41,249 nucleotides of DNA, taken from assembly GCA_016932475.1 (NCBI GenBank), contig JAFGCU010000089.1, positions 1 to 41,249 of the forward strand. The letters are read 5' to 3'. Under the pieces are notes generated by a model, which worked only from the letters and a program-made list of their open reading frames with translations, was not told the origin of the DNA and made no database searches. The stretch is from Anaerolineales bacterium. GTDB taxonomy: Bacteria; Chloroflexota; Anaerolineae; Anaerolineales; RBG-16-64-43. Positions 7,302 through 16,121 of this stretch are shown here, in pieces; within the stretch, counting starts at the first letter, position 1; each line of letters starts with the position of its first letter. The position numbers were made by a program, and so were the translations under genes.

Positions 7302-8942
7302 TTATTCATTTTTCTCTTCCAGGACCTGGATGACCTGATCGACGAACTTGCGCGACCGCAGCGAACCCTTCTGGTACACGGCTTCGATCTGCCCGTTCAA
7401 GCGCTTGCGCTCCTCGGCGGAGATGTCCTTGGCGCTCACCACCACGATCGGGATCTCCCGCGTGCGGGCGTCGCGCCGCAATTCCTCCACCAGGCCGAAC
7501 CCGTCCAAGTTCGGCATCATCAGGTCCGTCACGATCATGTCGGGCCGCAGGCTGCGCGCGAGGTTCAGGCCTTCCTCGCCGTCCCGGGCGTGATGGACGC
7601 GGTAGGCCTTGCGGGTCGCCAGCAGACGCTGGATCAGCAGGGCATCGTCTTCGTTGTCCTCGACGATCAGGATGCTGGTGGTTTTCTCGTCGAGGTTCTC
7701 GAGCGCCGCCCGCAACCCTTCCCGCGGCGCGGGCGCCTGGCTTTCGCTCAGGCGGACATCCACCATTTCCTCTTCCAAAACGACATGCTTTTCGACCGGG
7801 AAGGTGTGCCCGGTGCAATTGACGACGACGGTTTCCTCGCGCCCGATCAAGCCCTGGCGCATGATTTTTTCAAATCCGGCGAAGGCGACCGCCGCGGCGG
7901 GTTCCACCGCCATCCCCTCGGATTTGGCGAGAGTCCGCATGCAGGCGTAGGCCTCCGCGTCGGTCACGGATTCCATCGTGCCGCCGTACTCCTGGGTCAG
8001 TTTCCACACATAGGTGTAGCTCTTGCCGGGATCCCCGGTGGCCAGGATGATGATGCGGGTATCCGGCACGACCGCCTCGGCGGTATCCCGGCCGGCCTTG
8101 AACGCGCGCACCATCGGCGCGCAGCCTTCCGGCTGGATGACGGCCAGCTTCGGGATGCGGTCGATGAGGCCCATGCGCTGCATTTCCCGGAAGCCCTGAT
8201 ACACGCCGAGCGGCCCGAGTCCGCCGCTGACGGATTGCACGTACCAATCCGGCGCGCGCCAATGGAGCTGCTCGACGATTTCGTAAGCGATCGTTTTCAT
8301 GGACTCGCGGGCCGCGATGGAACCGGCTCCGCGGTCGATCACAAGATGCCGGCGCTCGGCGAACTGCGCCGCGATCTGCTTGGTCTGATCGTAATTGCCG
8401 GAAACCCGGATGACTTCCGCCCCGAACAGCGCCGCCTCGCGCAGCTTCTCCTGCGGCACCAGGCTGGTCATGAACACCCACAACTTGATCCCGGCCCGGG
8501 CGCAGGCCGCGGCATACGCGACCGCGGCGTTGCCGGTCGAGGCGATCACCGCCTCGCGCACACCCGACTCCACCATGGAAGCCACCGCGACCGCCGCCTG
8601 GCGGTCTTTAAAGGAACCGGTCGGCCCGTAGCGCTCGTCTTTAATGAAGACGTGTTGGTGCCCGAGCGCGGTCGCAAAACGCTGGGAATGCCACAGCGGA
8701 GTCGCCCCGGCGGGATACAGGTCCAGTCCCGAGGGATTCTCAACCGGCAGAATATCCTGGTAGCGCCAGATGCTGAGCGGCCGGCCCGGCAGGCCGAGCA
8801 GGAGATTCCGCTTGAACGCGGCATAGTCGTAGCGCGCGTCCATCCACTGCGAGCCGCACTTCCCACAGACGGCCGCCACCAGGGGCGCGTAGGGTTGCGG
8901 ATGGCCGCAAAGGTTGCATTCGAGATGATCGGGCTTAGCCAT
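7302..8942 (-). CDS. Threonine synthase-like PLP enzyme fused to a C-terminal receiver domain
   Basis: 546 aa. Residues 1-30 are a zinc ribbon (Cys9, Cys12, Cys26, Cys29). Residues 60-390 are a fold-type-II PLP domain with catalytic Lys112 (YGPTGSFKDRQ), ASTGNAAVAYAAA, the phosphate-binding SGGLGPLG (239-246) and NCTGHT (375-380). A linker of about 30 residues leads to a complete receiver domain (423-546) with Glu428/Asp429, phosphoacceptor Asp473 (VTDLMMPNLDGFG), Ser503 and Lys525. So both an enzyme active site and a phosphorylation site look intact. The start at 8942 overlaps the 3' end of the histidine kinase gene by 8 nt (ATGGCTAA), implying translational coupling; a TTG at 8957 is less likely. 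The enzyme may be switched by phosphorylation, or the PLP domain may act as an amino-acid-responsive output. Neither is shown by sequence. Confidence 0.88.
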   Translation of the reverse strand: MAKPDHLECNLCGHPQPYAPLVAAVCGKCGSQWMDARYDYAAFKRNLLLGLPGRPLSIWRYQDILPVENPSGLDLYPAGATPLWHSQRFATALGHQHVFIKDERYGPTGSFKDRQAAVAVASMVESGVREAVIASTGNAAVAYAAACARAGIKLWVFMTSLVPQEKLREAALFGAEVIRVSGNYDQTKQIAAQFAERRHLVIDRGAGSIAARESMKTIAYEIVEQLHWRAPDWYVQSVSGGLGPLGVYQGFREMQRMGLIDRIPKLAVIQPEGCAPMVRAFKAGRDTAEAVVPDTRIIILATGDPGKSYTYVWKLTQEYGGTMESVTDAEAYACMRTLAKSEGMAVEPAAAVAFAGFEKIMRQGLIGREETVVVNCTGHTFPVEKHVVLEEEMVDVRLSESQAPAPREGLRAALENLDEKTTSILIVEDNEDDALLIQRLLATRKAYRVHHARDGEEGLNLARSLRPDMIVTDLMMPNLDGFGLVEELRRDARTREIPIVVVSAKDISAEERKRLNGQIEAVYQKGSLRSRKFVDQVIQVLEEKNE

Positions 8943-11034
8943 TGGCGGCGGCCTCAACCGTCTCCACGATCTTCGCTTCCAGCGGCATTTCCACGTAGAA
9001 CGTGGTGCCCTCTCCGGGCACGCCGCTGCTTTCCGCCCACAGCCGCCCGCCGTGCATCTGCACCAGGCTGAGGCTGATCGGCAGGCCGAGGCCGGTGCCG
9101 CCGGCTTTGCGGGTCGGGGATGTGTCGACCTGGGTGAACTCCTGGAAAACCAATCCCAGCTTATCCTTCGGAATTCCCAGGCCCGTGTCGGAAACCCGGA
9201 TCAGGACTTTATCGCCCTTGCGCTCTGCACGGATGTTGACCCCGCCCTGGTCGGTGAACTTGACCGCGTTGCCGATCAGGTTCAACATCACCTGGCGGAT
9301 GCGGGTCCGGTCGGCGTACAGCTCCACCATCCGGTCGGAGTCCTTTTCGACCGCGAGCGCCAGGCTCTTCTCGGCCGCCAGCGAGGAGGAGATGTTCAGG
9401 ACTTCGTCCAGCAGATCCTGAACCTTGAACCGCTCCAGCGACAGATTCATCTTGCCGGCGGAGATCTTGGCCATATCGAGAACGTCGTTGATCAGATGAA
9501 GCAGGTGCTGGCCGTTCCGCTGAATGAGGTGCAGGTCGTTATCCATGTTCTCGGTCAGGTCGCCGTCGATCCCCTCCAGCATCACGTCGGTGAAGCCGAG
9601 AATGGAGTTGAGCGGCGTGCGCAGTTCATGGCTCATGTTGGCCAGGAACGAGGTTTTCAGGCGGTCGAGCTCGCGCAACCGGGCGACCGTCTCCGCCTGT
9701 TCCATATACAGGCGGGCGTTCTGCAGGGCGACCGCGATCTGGGAGGCCAGGGTGGTGTAGATGTTGGCGTCTTCTTCGCTGAAGCCGTTCAGCCGGTCGG
9801 ATTGAACGTCGAAAATGCCGAGGACCTTCTCGCCGACGATCATCGGCACCGCCATTTCGGAGCGCGTCTCCGGCAGGTTGGGGTTGGGCAGGAAATCCGG
9901 CTCGCTGCGTACGTCGTTGACGATCAGGGCTCCGCGTTCCCGGCGGGCGCGCGCCACGAGCGATTTTTCCAGGCCCATGGCGATGGTGTGTTTGGCCGCC
10001 ACCATTTTGCGGCCCACCTCGCCGGCGCCGGCCGCCAGGGCCAGAGTTCCTGAATCCTCGTCCGCCAGGTAGATGTGAACATGGTAGACGCCGAACCGTT
10101 CCTTGGTCAGGTCGACGATCGATTGCAGCAGGCGGTCGGGATCGAGCACGGTGGCGGTGGTGGCGCTGAGCTCCGCCACGATTTCCAGCTCGTGCGTGCG
10201 CTTTTCGTTCTGCTCGAGCAGCCGCAGGTTTTCCAGATGGCCGCTCAGCTGCCCGGCCACGGCATCCAGGATTCCGATCGTCTCGGGGGAGACCGATCCG
10301 GCATCCACCTCCAGCGCGCCGATCGATTCATTGCGGACCACCAGGCTTCGGGTTTCGGTCCTGCCGACGCCGTCCGGTCCGGAGCCGTTCAGCGGCTGCA
10401 CCTGGTTGAGGTCGAACACGAACCCCGTCTGGATCGCGTCCCGGGCCTGCTGGTAGGTCTGCCATCCTTCACGCGTCAGGCGCCGGACGGCAAGTTCCGC
10501 CTCCGCCCGGTACTTCTCCGCCTGAGCCAGCAGGCGCAACCCGTCAATGTGCTGCGCCAGTTGCGACGCCGCGGCTTTGGCGATCTCCGTCTGCTGCGCC
10601 GTCCAATCCGATCCGTCTCCGACGGCCTGCAGCGTTCCGATTGTCGTCCCGGCGATTGTCAGGGGGATGTCCAAGGCCTTGTCCGGCGCGGGCGGCTGCG
10701 CATCCGGGAGGGCCGTCATCCGGCCCTGGCCGTACACAAAACCCAGCCGGTTCCCGCGGTCGATGCCGTTCAGGAAATCCTCCCAGCCCTCGGCGGGCGT
10801 GGCGGCGATCGCCGGAGGGCTCGACGGAGCGGCGGGCGCCGCGACGGCCGGAGCCGCGGGTGCCACCCTGGCTTTTGGCGCGGGCGACTCCGCCTCCATC
10901 GCGGTCCGCTCCCGGACAGGCACCGCATCGGCCGGGAGCGCCGACTTGACGGATTTCGTGGAATCCGGGGCGGCCGGTTTATTCTCGGAAAACAGCGCTT
11001 CAAGCCGTTTGTACGTGCGATTTTGCTGAGACAT
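8935..11034 (-). CDS. GAF-domain sensor histidine kinase (soluble)
   Basis: 699 aa from the ATG at 11034 (MSQQNRTYKRL). Longer readings run into the ParA gene in another frame and are low-complexity Arg/Ser. An Ala/Pro-rich N-terminal linker (about 25-80) is followed by degenerate GAF-like segments, a clear GAF domain (about 280-450, ending in VLGIFDVQSDRLNGFSEED), a HisKA helix with the H-box MSHELRTPLNSILGF near residue 470, and a HATPase domain with the N-box NLIGNAVKF, DTGLGIP and GTGLGLPIS. There are no membrane segments, so it senses in the cytoplasm or through a partner such as the Cache sensor upstream. It overlaps parA by 35 nt and the threonine synthase-receiver gene by 8 nt. Likely phosphorylation targets are the fused and stand-alone receivers of the same run. 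Confidence 0.9.
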   Translation of the reverse strand: MSQQNRTYKRLEALFSENKPAAPDSTKSVKSALPADAVPVRERTAMEAESPAPKARVAPAAPAVAAPAAPSSPPAIAATPAEGWEDFLNGIDRGNRLGFVYGQGRMTALPDAQPPAPDKALDIPLTIAGTTIGTLQAVGDGSDWTAQQTEIAKAAASQLAQHIDGLRLLAQAEKYRAEAELAVRRLTREGWQTYQQARDAIQTGFVFDLNQVQPLNGSGPDGVGRTETRSLVVRNESIGALEVDAGSVSPETIGILDAVAGQLSGHLENLRLLEQNEKRTHELEIVAELSATTATVLDPDRLLQSIVDLTKERFGVYHVHIYLADEDSGTLALAAGAGEVGRKMVAAKHTIAMGLEKSLVARARRERGALIVNDVRSEPDFLPNPNLPETRSEMAVPMIVGEKVLGIFDVQSDRLNGFSEEDANIYTTLASQIAVALQNARLYMEQAETVARLRELDRLKTSFLANMSHELRTPLNSILGFTDVMLEGIDGDLTENMDNDLHLIQRNGQHLLHLINDVLDMAKISAGKMNLSLERFKVQDLLDEVLNISSSLAAEKSLALAVEKDSDRMVELYADRTRIRQVMLNLIGNAVKFTDQGGVNIRAERKGDKVLIRVSDTGLGIPKDKLGLVFQEFTQVDTSPTRKAGGTGLGLPISLSLVQMHGGRLWAESSGVPGEGTTFYVEMPLEAKIVETVEAAANG

Positions 11035-11788
11035 AAGGGGATAACTCCTCGGCCAACTGCCGGTACTGGCTCGCGCCGCGGCTGAGCGGGGCATGGATCG
11101 TGATCGGGCTCCCGGCAGCCTGGGCTTCGCGCAACTTGGTGTCGAATCCGATCGTGGTATGGAGCAAACCATCCTTAAAGTACCCGCGCAACTGTTCCAG
11201 CATCGTCGCGTGGAATTTCCCGCGTCCGTCGAACATGGTGACCAGCAGCCGGTACGTCAACGGCGGATTGGTCCGGTCGCGGATGACGTTGACCAGTTCG
11301 AACATATCCGGCAGCGCCTGGATCGAGTAGTACTCGCACTGGGTCGGTATGATCAGCAGGTCGGCGGCGGTCAGGGCGTTGATGGTCAGCGGTCCGACGG
11401 ACGGCGGGCAGTCCAGCAGCACGACCGCGTATTCCGCCATGGCCGTATCCTCCAGCGCCCGGCGCAGGAGGAATTCGTAGTTCGGCATCTGGTACATCCG
11501 CCGGCCGATATCGAGCATCGATGCGTTCGACGGGATGATATCCATCCCCGGCAGGCTGGATTCCACCGCGGCGCGGGCCGGGGCTGCCTCGCCCGTCAGA
11601 ATTTCCGCCGCGGAAAACGGGGCGTTGCCCGGCTCCAACCCGATGTTGAACGTCAGGTTGGCCTGCGGGTCGAGATCCACAACCAGCGTCTCGACGCCCC
11701 GCTCCACGAATGCGGCTCCCAGGCCCAGCGTTGTGGTGGTTTTGGCCACCCCGCCCTTTTGATGACAGATCGCGATGACGTAGGACAT
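11000..11788 (-). CDS. ParA/Soj-family ATPase without a ParB partner
   Basis: 262 aa from the ATG at 11788, which has GAGGA 6 nt upstream. It has the deviant Walker A motif QKGGVAKTTTT (Lys11 and Lys16), Walker A' VVDLDPQAN (37-45) and the switch region VVLLDCPPSVGPLT. This is the full ParA/MinD fold at normal length. No parB or parS-like site is nearby, and the gene sits between a Cache-HAMP-GAF sensor and a histidine kinase, so chromosome partition is unlikely to be its main job. ParA-like proteins that position chemosensory arrays or other cargo (ParC, PpfA, McdA types) are a known precedent. It overlaps the kinase gene by 35 nt, which suggests coupled expression. Confidence 0.88.
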   Translation of the reverse strand: MSYVIAICHQKGGVAKTTTTLGLGAAFVERGVETLVVDLDPQANLTFNIGLEPGNAPFSAAEILTGEAAPARAAVESSLPGMDIIPSNASMLDIGRRMYQMPNYEFLLRRALEDTAMAEYAVVLLDCPPSVGPLTINALTAADLLIIPTQCEYYSIQALPDMFELVNVIRDRTNPPLTYRLLVTMFDGRGKFHATMLEQLRGYFKDGLLHTTIGFDTKLREAQAAGSPITIHAPLSRGASQYRQLAEELSPYVSAKSHVQTA

Positions 11789-11829
11789 TACCAGTCCTCT
11801 TTCCATAAACCGTGCCGGGAAAACACGCT

Positions 11830-13656
11830 CTACCCGCCCTTGGTTTTCTCTTCCGCCTGTCCGGCTCCCGTAGGAGCCGACAGCACCACCCGCGTTTCCT
11901 TGGAGCCCAGGGCGCGCCCGAGTTCGCGGACCGCGACCTGCAGCGCGTTTTCCACAGTCGTGGTGCCTTGGATCTTCTGGTTGATGGAAGCGATGAGGGC
12001 TTCCCGTTCGGCCCGTTCGCGGACCAGGGTGTAGGAGCGGGCGTTGCGCACCGCGATGGCCACCTGGTTGGCGATCGATTGCAGCAGGTCGGCGTCGGAC
12101 TGGCCCATGCCGCCGACGATGTTCTGCTGCACGTCCAGCACGCCCAGGACCTGATCGCCGATGGAAATCGGCACCGCGACTTCGGATTTCGTATCCGGCA
12201 GCAACGGGTTCGGCAGCCAGTTGGGATCCTGGGTGGTATCGGCCACCAGGATGGGCGCGTTGTTCTCCGCGGCGCGGCCCACCAGGCCTCTCCCCTTGGG
12301 GAGCTTGTGCCCGCGGTCCAGGAGGACCCGGCCGACCTCGCCGGTGCCGCCGGCCAGGACCAGGTTGTCTCCGGTCTCGTCGAAGAAGTAGATGTGGGCA
12401 TGGTAGTAATTGAAGGCGTTCTTCACCTGCTCGACGACTTCCGTCACCAGCTGTTTTTCATCCAGGATGGTGGAAAGGCGGCGGGAGACTTCGCTGGAGG
12501 TCGCGAGGGCCTTGGTGCGTTCCGCCACGCGATCTTCCAGTGTGCCGATCATCTCGCGCAGGCGGGCGGTCATCTCGTTGAAGGTCGAGGCCACCAGCCG
12601 AACCTCGGCCGTGCCCGTATCCATGGCCCGCGCTTCCAGGTTGCCGCCGGCGATTTCCGTGGCGACCTTCGAGAGGTTGACCAGCGGCGCCGCCAGACGG
12701 CGCGCGATGAACGCGCCGAACAAACCGGCCGCGACGCCCACCACCAGAATGATGTAAACGATCGAGCGGATTTGCAGGAGAAGGATGGAGTAGGCTTCGG
12801 TCCAGGGCGTTTCGACCACGACCGCCCAGGTCGGGGAGCCCAAAGGCACATACGTGCCCACCACGGTTTCCCCGCCCAGCCCCGTGTACGCCGCGGACGA
12901 GAACCTGACATCGGTGGAAGCCGACGGATTGTTGATGAATTCCTCCACCCCGCCGATGTTCGCCACGTTCTCGCCGCGCAGCACGCGGCTGGTGTCGCTG
13001 AAGGCGATGAGTTTTCCCGTCTCATCCACCACGTACGCGTACCCCGCCTCGCCCACCTCCAGCTGGTCGACCAGATTCCACATGAATTTCAGGTTCAACT
13101 CGGCCGCCAGAGTACCCTGGTATTCCCCAAAGACATTCAGGATGGGCACGGCGATCACCACCAGCGGTTCGCCGGATTCGACGTCGATGTAAACGGGGCT
13201 GATGGTTCTCCGCCCCTCCCGGTTGTCGGCAAGCAACTCCTGCGTGAACTGCGCGGTAAACTGATCCGACTGCACCAGTGAACGGCGCGAGGACAGAGCC
13301 AGTTGCCGTCCGGAGGCATTTAGCAGAGCCAACTGCTTGAAGGAGGTCTGCAGGCCGAGGAGGCTGTCGAGCGTGATCTCCCGCTCGTCGGTGGAAGCCG
13401 CCAGCGGGTCGGTGAACTCGACCGCCGCCTCCAGGACGCTGAACTTTTCATCAATGAAACCGGCCACTTCCTGGCCCGCCTGCCGGGCGAGCAATCCCTG
13501 CTGTTGCGGGATGGCCGTTTGCTGGTTCAGGTAGTTGGCAAAAACCTGCACCGCGCCCGATAATGCCAGCGTTCCCACGCTCAGCGCCGAGATCGCGACC
13601 ACCAGGATGGTGGCCAAGCTGCTTGCTTTCTGGGTTCTTCCGGTTGATTTTTTCAT
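11830..13656 (-). CDS. Membrane sensor: Cache-HAMP-GAF protein
   Basis: 608 aa. A transmembrane helix lies at about 15-40. An extracytoplasmic Cache-like domain follows (about 50-300) with typical segments such as [20 protein letters not shown] and [18 protein letters not shown] second membrane helix (about 312-335, [20 protein letters not shown]) leads to HAMP ([21 protein letters not shown]), a coiled coil and a GAF domain (about 405-555). The protein ends without a kinase, cyclase or MCP signalling domain, so it must signal through a partner, perhaps the GAF kinase two genes on. Cache domains often bind amino acids or organic acids. The neighbouring substrate-binding lipoprotein could deliver the ligand. 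Start ATG at 13656. Confidence 0.85.
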   Translation of the reverse strand: MKKSTGRTQKASSLATILVVAISALSVGTLALSGAVQVFANYLNQQTAIPQQQGLLARQAGQEVAGFIDEKFSVLEAAVEFTDPLAASTDEREITLDSLLGLQTSFKQLALLNASGRQLALSSRRSLVQSDQFTAQFTQELLADNREGRRTISPVYIDVESGEPLVVIAVPILNVFGEYQGTLAAELNLKFMWNLVDQLEVGEAGYAYVVDETGKLIAFSDTSRVLRGENVANIGGVEEFINNPSASTDVRFSSAAYTGLGGETVVGTYVPLGSPTWAVVVETPWTEAYSILLLQIRSIVYIILVVGVAAGLFGAFIARRLAAPLVNLSKVATEIAGGNLEARAMDTGTAEVRLVASTFNEMTARLREMIGTLEDRVAERTKALATSSEVSRRLSTILDEKQLVTEVVEQVKNAFNYYHAHIYFFDETGDNLVLAGGTGEVGRVLLDRGHKLPKGRGLVGRAAENNAPILVADTTQDPNWLPNPLLPDTKSEVAVPISIGDQVLGVLDVQQNIVGGMGQSDADLLQSIANQVAIAVRNARSYTLVRERAEREALIASINQKIQGTTTVENALQVAVRELGRALGSKETRVVLSAPTGAGQAEEKTKGG

Positions 13657-13753
13657 AATGTCACTCTTATCCGGCTATCCGGGGCGGAAACACCAGCCTG
13701 TCTCCGGACTCGGGCCTGTCTATCGAAATACTCGCGGCTGGTCCATCACGGAC

Positions 13754-13794
13754 GGGCAGCGCAGCGGGAGGCCTTCCAACCCGCTGCGCCGCCC
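13754..13794 (-). terminator. Stable GC-rich hairpin after the substrate-binding protein gene
   Basis: GGGC(A)GCGCAGCGGG (13754-13768) pairs with CCCGCTGCGC(C)GCCC (13780-13794), a 14-bp stem with one mismatch and an 11-nt loop. It begins 15 nt after the substrate-binding protein stop (minus strand). It has no T-tract, so it is more like an attenuating or mRNA-stabilising hairpin. Such structures often let the binding-protein gene be expressed more than the genes after it. Confidence 0.5.
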
Positions 13795-13808
13795 ATGATG
13801 CGCAAAAA

Positions 13809-14828
13809 TCAGCGCATGACTTCATTGGCCTGCGCCAGCAGAGTCTCCGGGATTGTCACACCCAGAGCCAGAGCGGCCGTGTAGTTGACCTGGAAGAAAC
13901 TTTCGGCGGAAACCACCGGGATGGTGCCGGGATTGGTCCCCTTGAGGATCTTATCGGCGATGATCGCAGCTTCCTCACCCGAGGAGGTGGCGTCGGCGAT
14001 GATCCCGTAGATGGAGGAATATCCCCCCGAGACCATCATCGCGCCGCCCATCGGGATCTTGTGCTCGTAGGCGAACTTGGCGATCGCTTCAAACGGCGCG
14101 GGCGTCACCGCCAGCGGCTCCGACAGGAACAGGATCGCGTCGAAGCCGATCTCTTCCCGGGCGGCGCGGGCGTTCAATTCCGTCTGGAGTTCAGCGGCGT
14201 CGCTGGCCGGGAACTCGATCAGGGTCACACCCGCCGCCTGGGCCACCGGCCGCAGAACGTCCATCTGCGGTCCAACGATCGGGTAGCCCTTCTGGTACGG
14301 AATCCACAGGTTCTTGATCTCGGGATTCATTTCCATCATGACTTCGAAGCGTTTAAGCGCCAGGTCCGGACCCGGGTAACGCACACCGGTGACATTGCCG
14401 CCGGGGGCGGTGATGCTGTCGACCAATCCGGTCTCTTCCGTGTTGGCGAAGGTGAACACCACCGCGATATCGGTCCCCGCAGTGGCCGCCTTGGCTTCCT
14501 GCGCGGCTTCGGTCGGGTAGACCAGGATCACGTCCACGTCGGCGGCGACGAAATCCGCCAGCGCGGCCTTGTAGGCGGCCATGTCGAAGTCCATCTTGCG
14601 CACGTCGTAGGTTATGTTCTCGCCCTCGATGTAGCCGAGCGCGGTCATCTTGGCCTGGAAGATATCCGCGATGCCCGAGATGAAGTTCAGGCCGGAGAGG
14701 ATGCCCACTTTGTAGACCTTGGGTTTGGCGCCGGCGCAGCCGCCGAGGGCCAGGGCGGCGGCGGTCATCAGGCTGACCACCATCCAACCTTTTAGAGTCT
14801 TGCGGGGAGTTCTGTTTCCGGAATGCAT
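13809..14828 (-). CDS. ABC-type substrate-binding lipoprotein (TrpX/YtpQ-like family)
   Basis: 339 aa from the ATG at 14828 with GGAGA upstream. A lipoprotein signal (ALALGGC, Cys31) is followed by a type I periplasmic-binding fold of the ABC_sub_bind family: KVYKVGILSGLNFISGIADIF, then VILVYPTEAAQEA, GGNVTGVRYPGPDLALKRFEVM and FDAILFLSEPLAVTPAPF. Family members with known ligands bind aromatic amino acids or other small metabolites. No ABC permease or ATPase lies in the window. The next genes are a Cache-HAMP-GAF sensor and signalling proteins, so here it may serve ligand detection rather than, or besides, uptake; this is inferred. A hairpin without a T-tract follows the stop. Confidence 0.85.
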   Translation of the reverse strand: MHSGNRTPRKTLKGWMVVSLMTAAALALGGCAGAKPKVYKVGILSGLNFISGIADIFQAKMTALGYIEGENITYDVRKMDFDMAAYKAALADFVAADVDVILVYPTEAAQEAKAATAGTDIAVVFTFANTEETGLVDSITAPGGNVTGVRYPGPDLALKRFEVMMEMNPEIKNLWIPYQKGYPIVGPQMDVLRPVAQAAGVTLIEFPASDAAELQTELNARAAREEIGFDAILFLSEPLAVTPAPFEAIAKFAYEHKIPMGGAMMVSGGYSSIYGIIADATSSGEEAAIIADKILKGTNPGTIPVVSAESFFQVNYTAALALGVTIPETLLAQANEVMR

Positions 14829-14875
14829 GCTTTTTTCTCCTTTCGATGAATGCGTGAGAATCGGATTCGGGCGCG

Positions 14876-15127
14876 TCATTGGAGGAACGGCACTTCAGGA
14901 TGCGCGCGCCCCGGCTTGCCGGTTAAGTCGTATCTTCTCTGGGTTATTCCGCCATATCGCCGGACGCTTTCTACCGCCATCATCGCCTCGACGGCGAGGA
15001 TCGAGAGCATAATCTCCGCTCCCGGAGTGCGCGGGGAATCGATCGGATCCGGATTCCGAATGGATAGGAGGTCTTTCACCTCCGGAGACAGATACCCGTT
15101 TTTCAGAATGCCGTTTTTCTTTTCCAT
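14876..15127 (-). CDS. Small unknown protein in the sensory run
   Basis: 83 aa from the ATG at 15127 (MEKKNGILKNGYLSPEVKD). I do not recognise a family. It has a short charged N-terminus, a central hydrophobic helix (about 39-52, AEIMLSILAVEAMMAVESV) that could be amphipathic or membrane-associated, and a basic C-terminus. It lies 37 nt after a receiver gene and 47 nt before the binding-protein gene on the same strand. That spacing, and the lack of a better reading of this stretch, support it as a real gene, but evidence from homology is missing. Confidence 0.55.
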   Translation of the reverse strand: MEKKNGILKNGYLSPEVKDLLSIRNPDPIDSPRTPGAEIMLSILAVEAMMAVESVRRYGGITQRRYDLTGKPGRAHPEVPFLQ

Positions 15128-15164
15128 GTGATCCGTGATCCTTTCGTGATGAAGGGGGCCTTCC

Positions 15165-15644
15165 CTACCCGCGCAGGCCACCGGGCGCCGGTTCATCCTG
15201 CGGCGGCGTGCCGCCGGAAACCGGCGCGAGGGGCCCGAACCCGCACAGCTCCAAGGCCCTGGTAATGATCCGGCAGACCGCTTCCGGAGCGACGGGCTTG
15301 CTGACGACTTCGTTCACCATCAGGCGCCGGGCGATTTCCTTCAGGCCGGGGACGTCGTAGGCCGTCATCAGGATGGTGTAGGCCGGACGGTTGTTGGTCA
15401 TGACTTGCATCTTCTCAATGAGTTCCAATCCGGTTATGCCCGGCATGACCAGGTCGGTGATGAGAATATCCACCTTCTTGTTCTGCATCAGGGTGAGCGC
15501 TTCGCCGCCGCTCTCGGCGGAAAGCACTCGGACCTCGGGGCCCAATTGGGCGATCACCCGCGCCAGCGTTGCCGCCGAGCTGGGGTGATCATCCACCACC
15601 AAAATGTAAATCGGAGCGGATCTCGAATAAGTTCCTGCAGTCAT
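15165..15644 (-). CDS. Response regulator, receiver domain only
   Basis: 159 aa from the ATG at 15644. It is a receiver domain with Asp18/Asp19, phosphoacceptor Asp64 (ILITDLVMPGITG), Thr94 and Lys116 (VVSKPVAPEAV), then a short Pro/Gly-rich tail without an output domain. It is the first gene of the minus-strand run leading to the binding protein, the Cache sensor, ParA, the GAF kinase and the threonine synthases. Its role is probably as a phosphorylation-dependent partner or phosphate sink for the kinases here. Confidence 0.85.
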   Translation of the reverse strand: MTAGTYSRSAPIYILVVDDHPSSAATLARVIAQLGPEVRVLSAESGGEALTLMQNKKVDILITDLVMPGITGLELIEKMQVMTNNRPAYTILMTAYDVPGLKEIARRLMVNEVVSKPVAPEAVCRIITRALELCGFGPLAPVSGGTPPQDEPAPGGLRG

Positions 15645-16121
15645 TTTTCCCGCGCCTATAGATCCGTGATTTTGGAGCAGAATGTGTGGCACGCTTATTC
15701 TCGCCGATTTTCATACGGAAGACGGATGGGGATGGGCGCGGGATGGTTGGGGGAAGTTGGGAAAAAATAAATTTTTTATAAAAGTAAGCTCTCAGGCCGG
15801 ATACGATGCGAGCCGAAACACCCGGTTTTTGTTTTTCCGGCCAAGGACCGTCATGCCCGCGCCCGCCCTCGGATAGCATCCCGGCTCGCATCTGTTTCAT
15901 GAGCCGGGATGAATGCGGAGCGGGGGTATTTTTGTCGGGTATCCACTGGCTGTTTTCCTGCCGGCGCGGGTAATGTCGAGCGCGTTGTGGATTCCCGCTT
16001 TGTACACCCACGCTGGGCCAGGGCAGGCGAGGGAACGGCGGCCATTGGATTTCTTGGCGGACAGTCTCTCCCCGTCGGGAGCGCACGAATTCTTTACCCC
16101 GTGTTTACGGGAAGTGGCGGT
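15645..16121. other. Intergenic region between the two signalling blocks
   Basis: About 480 bp without a convincing gene. It holds an AT-rich patch (15765-15790) that probably carries the promoter of the receiver gene at 15644, and a 51-bp inverted-repeat element (15876-15926) that recurs at 41139-41189. Short open frames here have repeat-like composition and no recognisable domain. Confidence 0.5.
15876..15926 (+). repeat. 51-bp dispersed inverted-repeat element, copy 1
   Basis: The core is ATCCCGGCTC (15878-15887) and GAGCCGGGAT (15901-15910), a perfect 10-bp stem, followed by GAATGCGGAGCGGGGG. The same 51 bp is found on the minus strand at 41139-41189 with 46 of 51 positions identical. 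It is likely a genome-wide repeat of REP or MITE type. Confidence 0.75.

Noticed and set aside
6744-9071. Long plus-strand open frame (775 codons) across the threonine synthase and receiver genes
   Set aside because: Arg/His/Gly-rich antisense shadow of GC-rich genes; the minus strand has clear domains throughout.
11000-11788. Chromosome partition locus
   Set aside because: No parB gene or parS-like repeats nearby; the context is signalling.
15589-16086. 165-codon minus-strand frame in the intergenic region near 15.9 kb
   Set aside because: Overlaps the start of the receiver gene in another frame and reads through the 51-bp repeat; composition is not protein-like.
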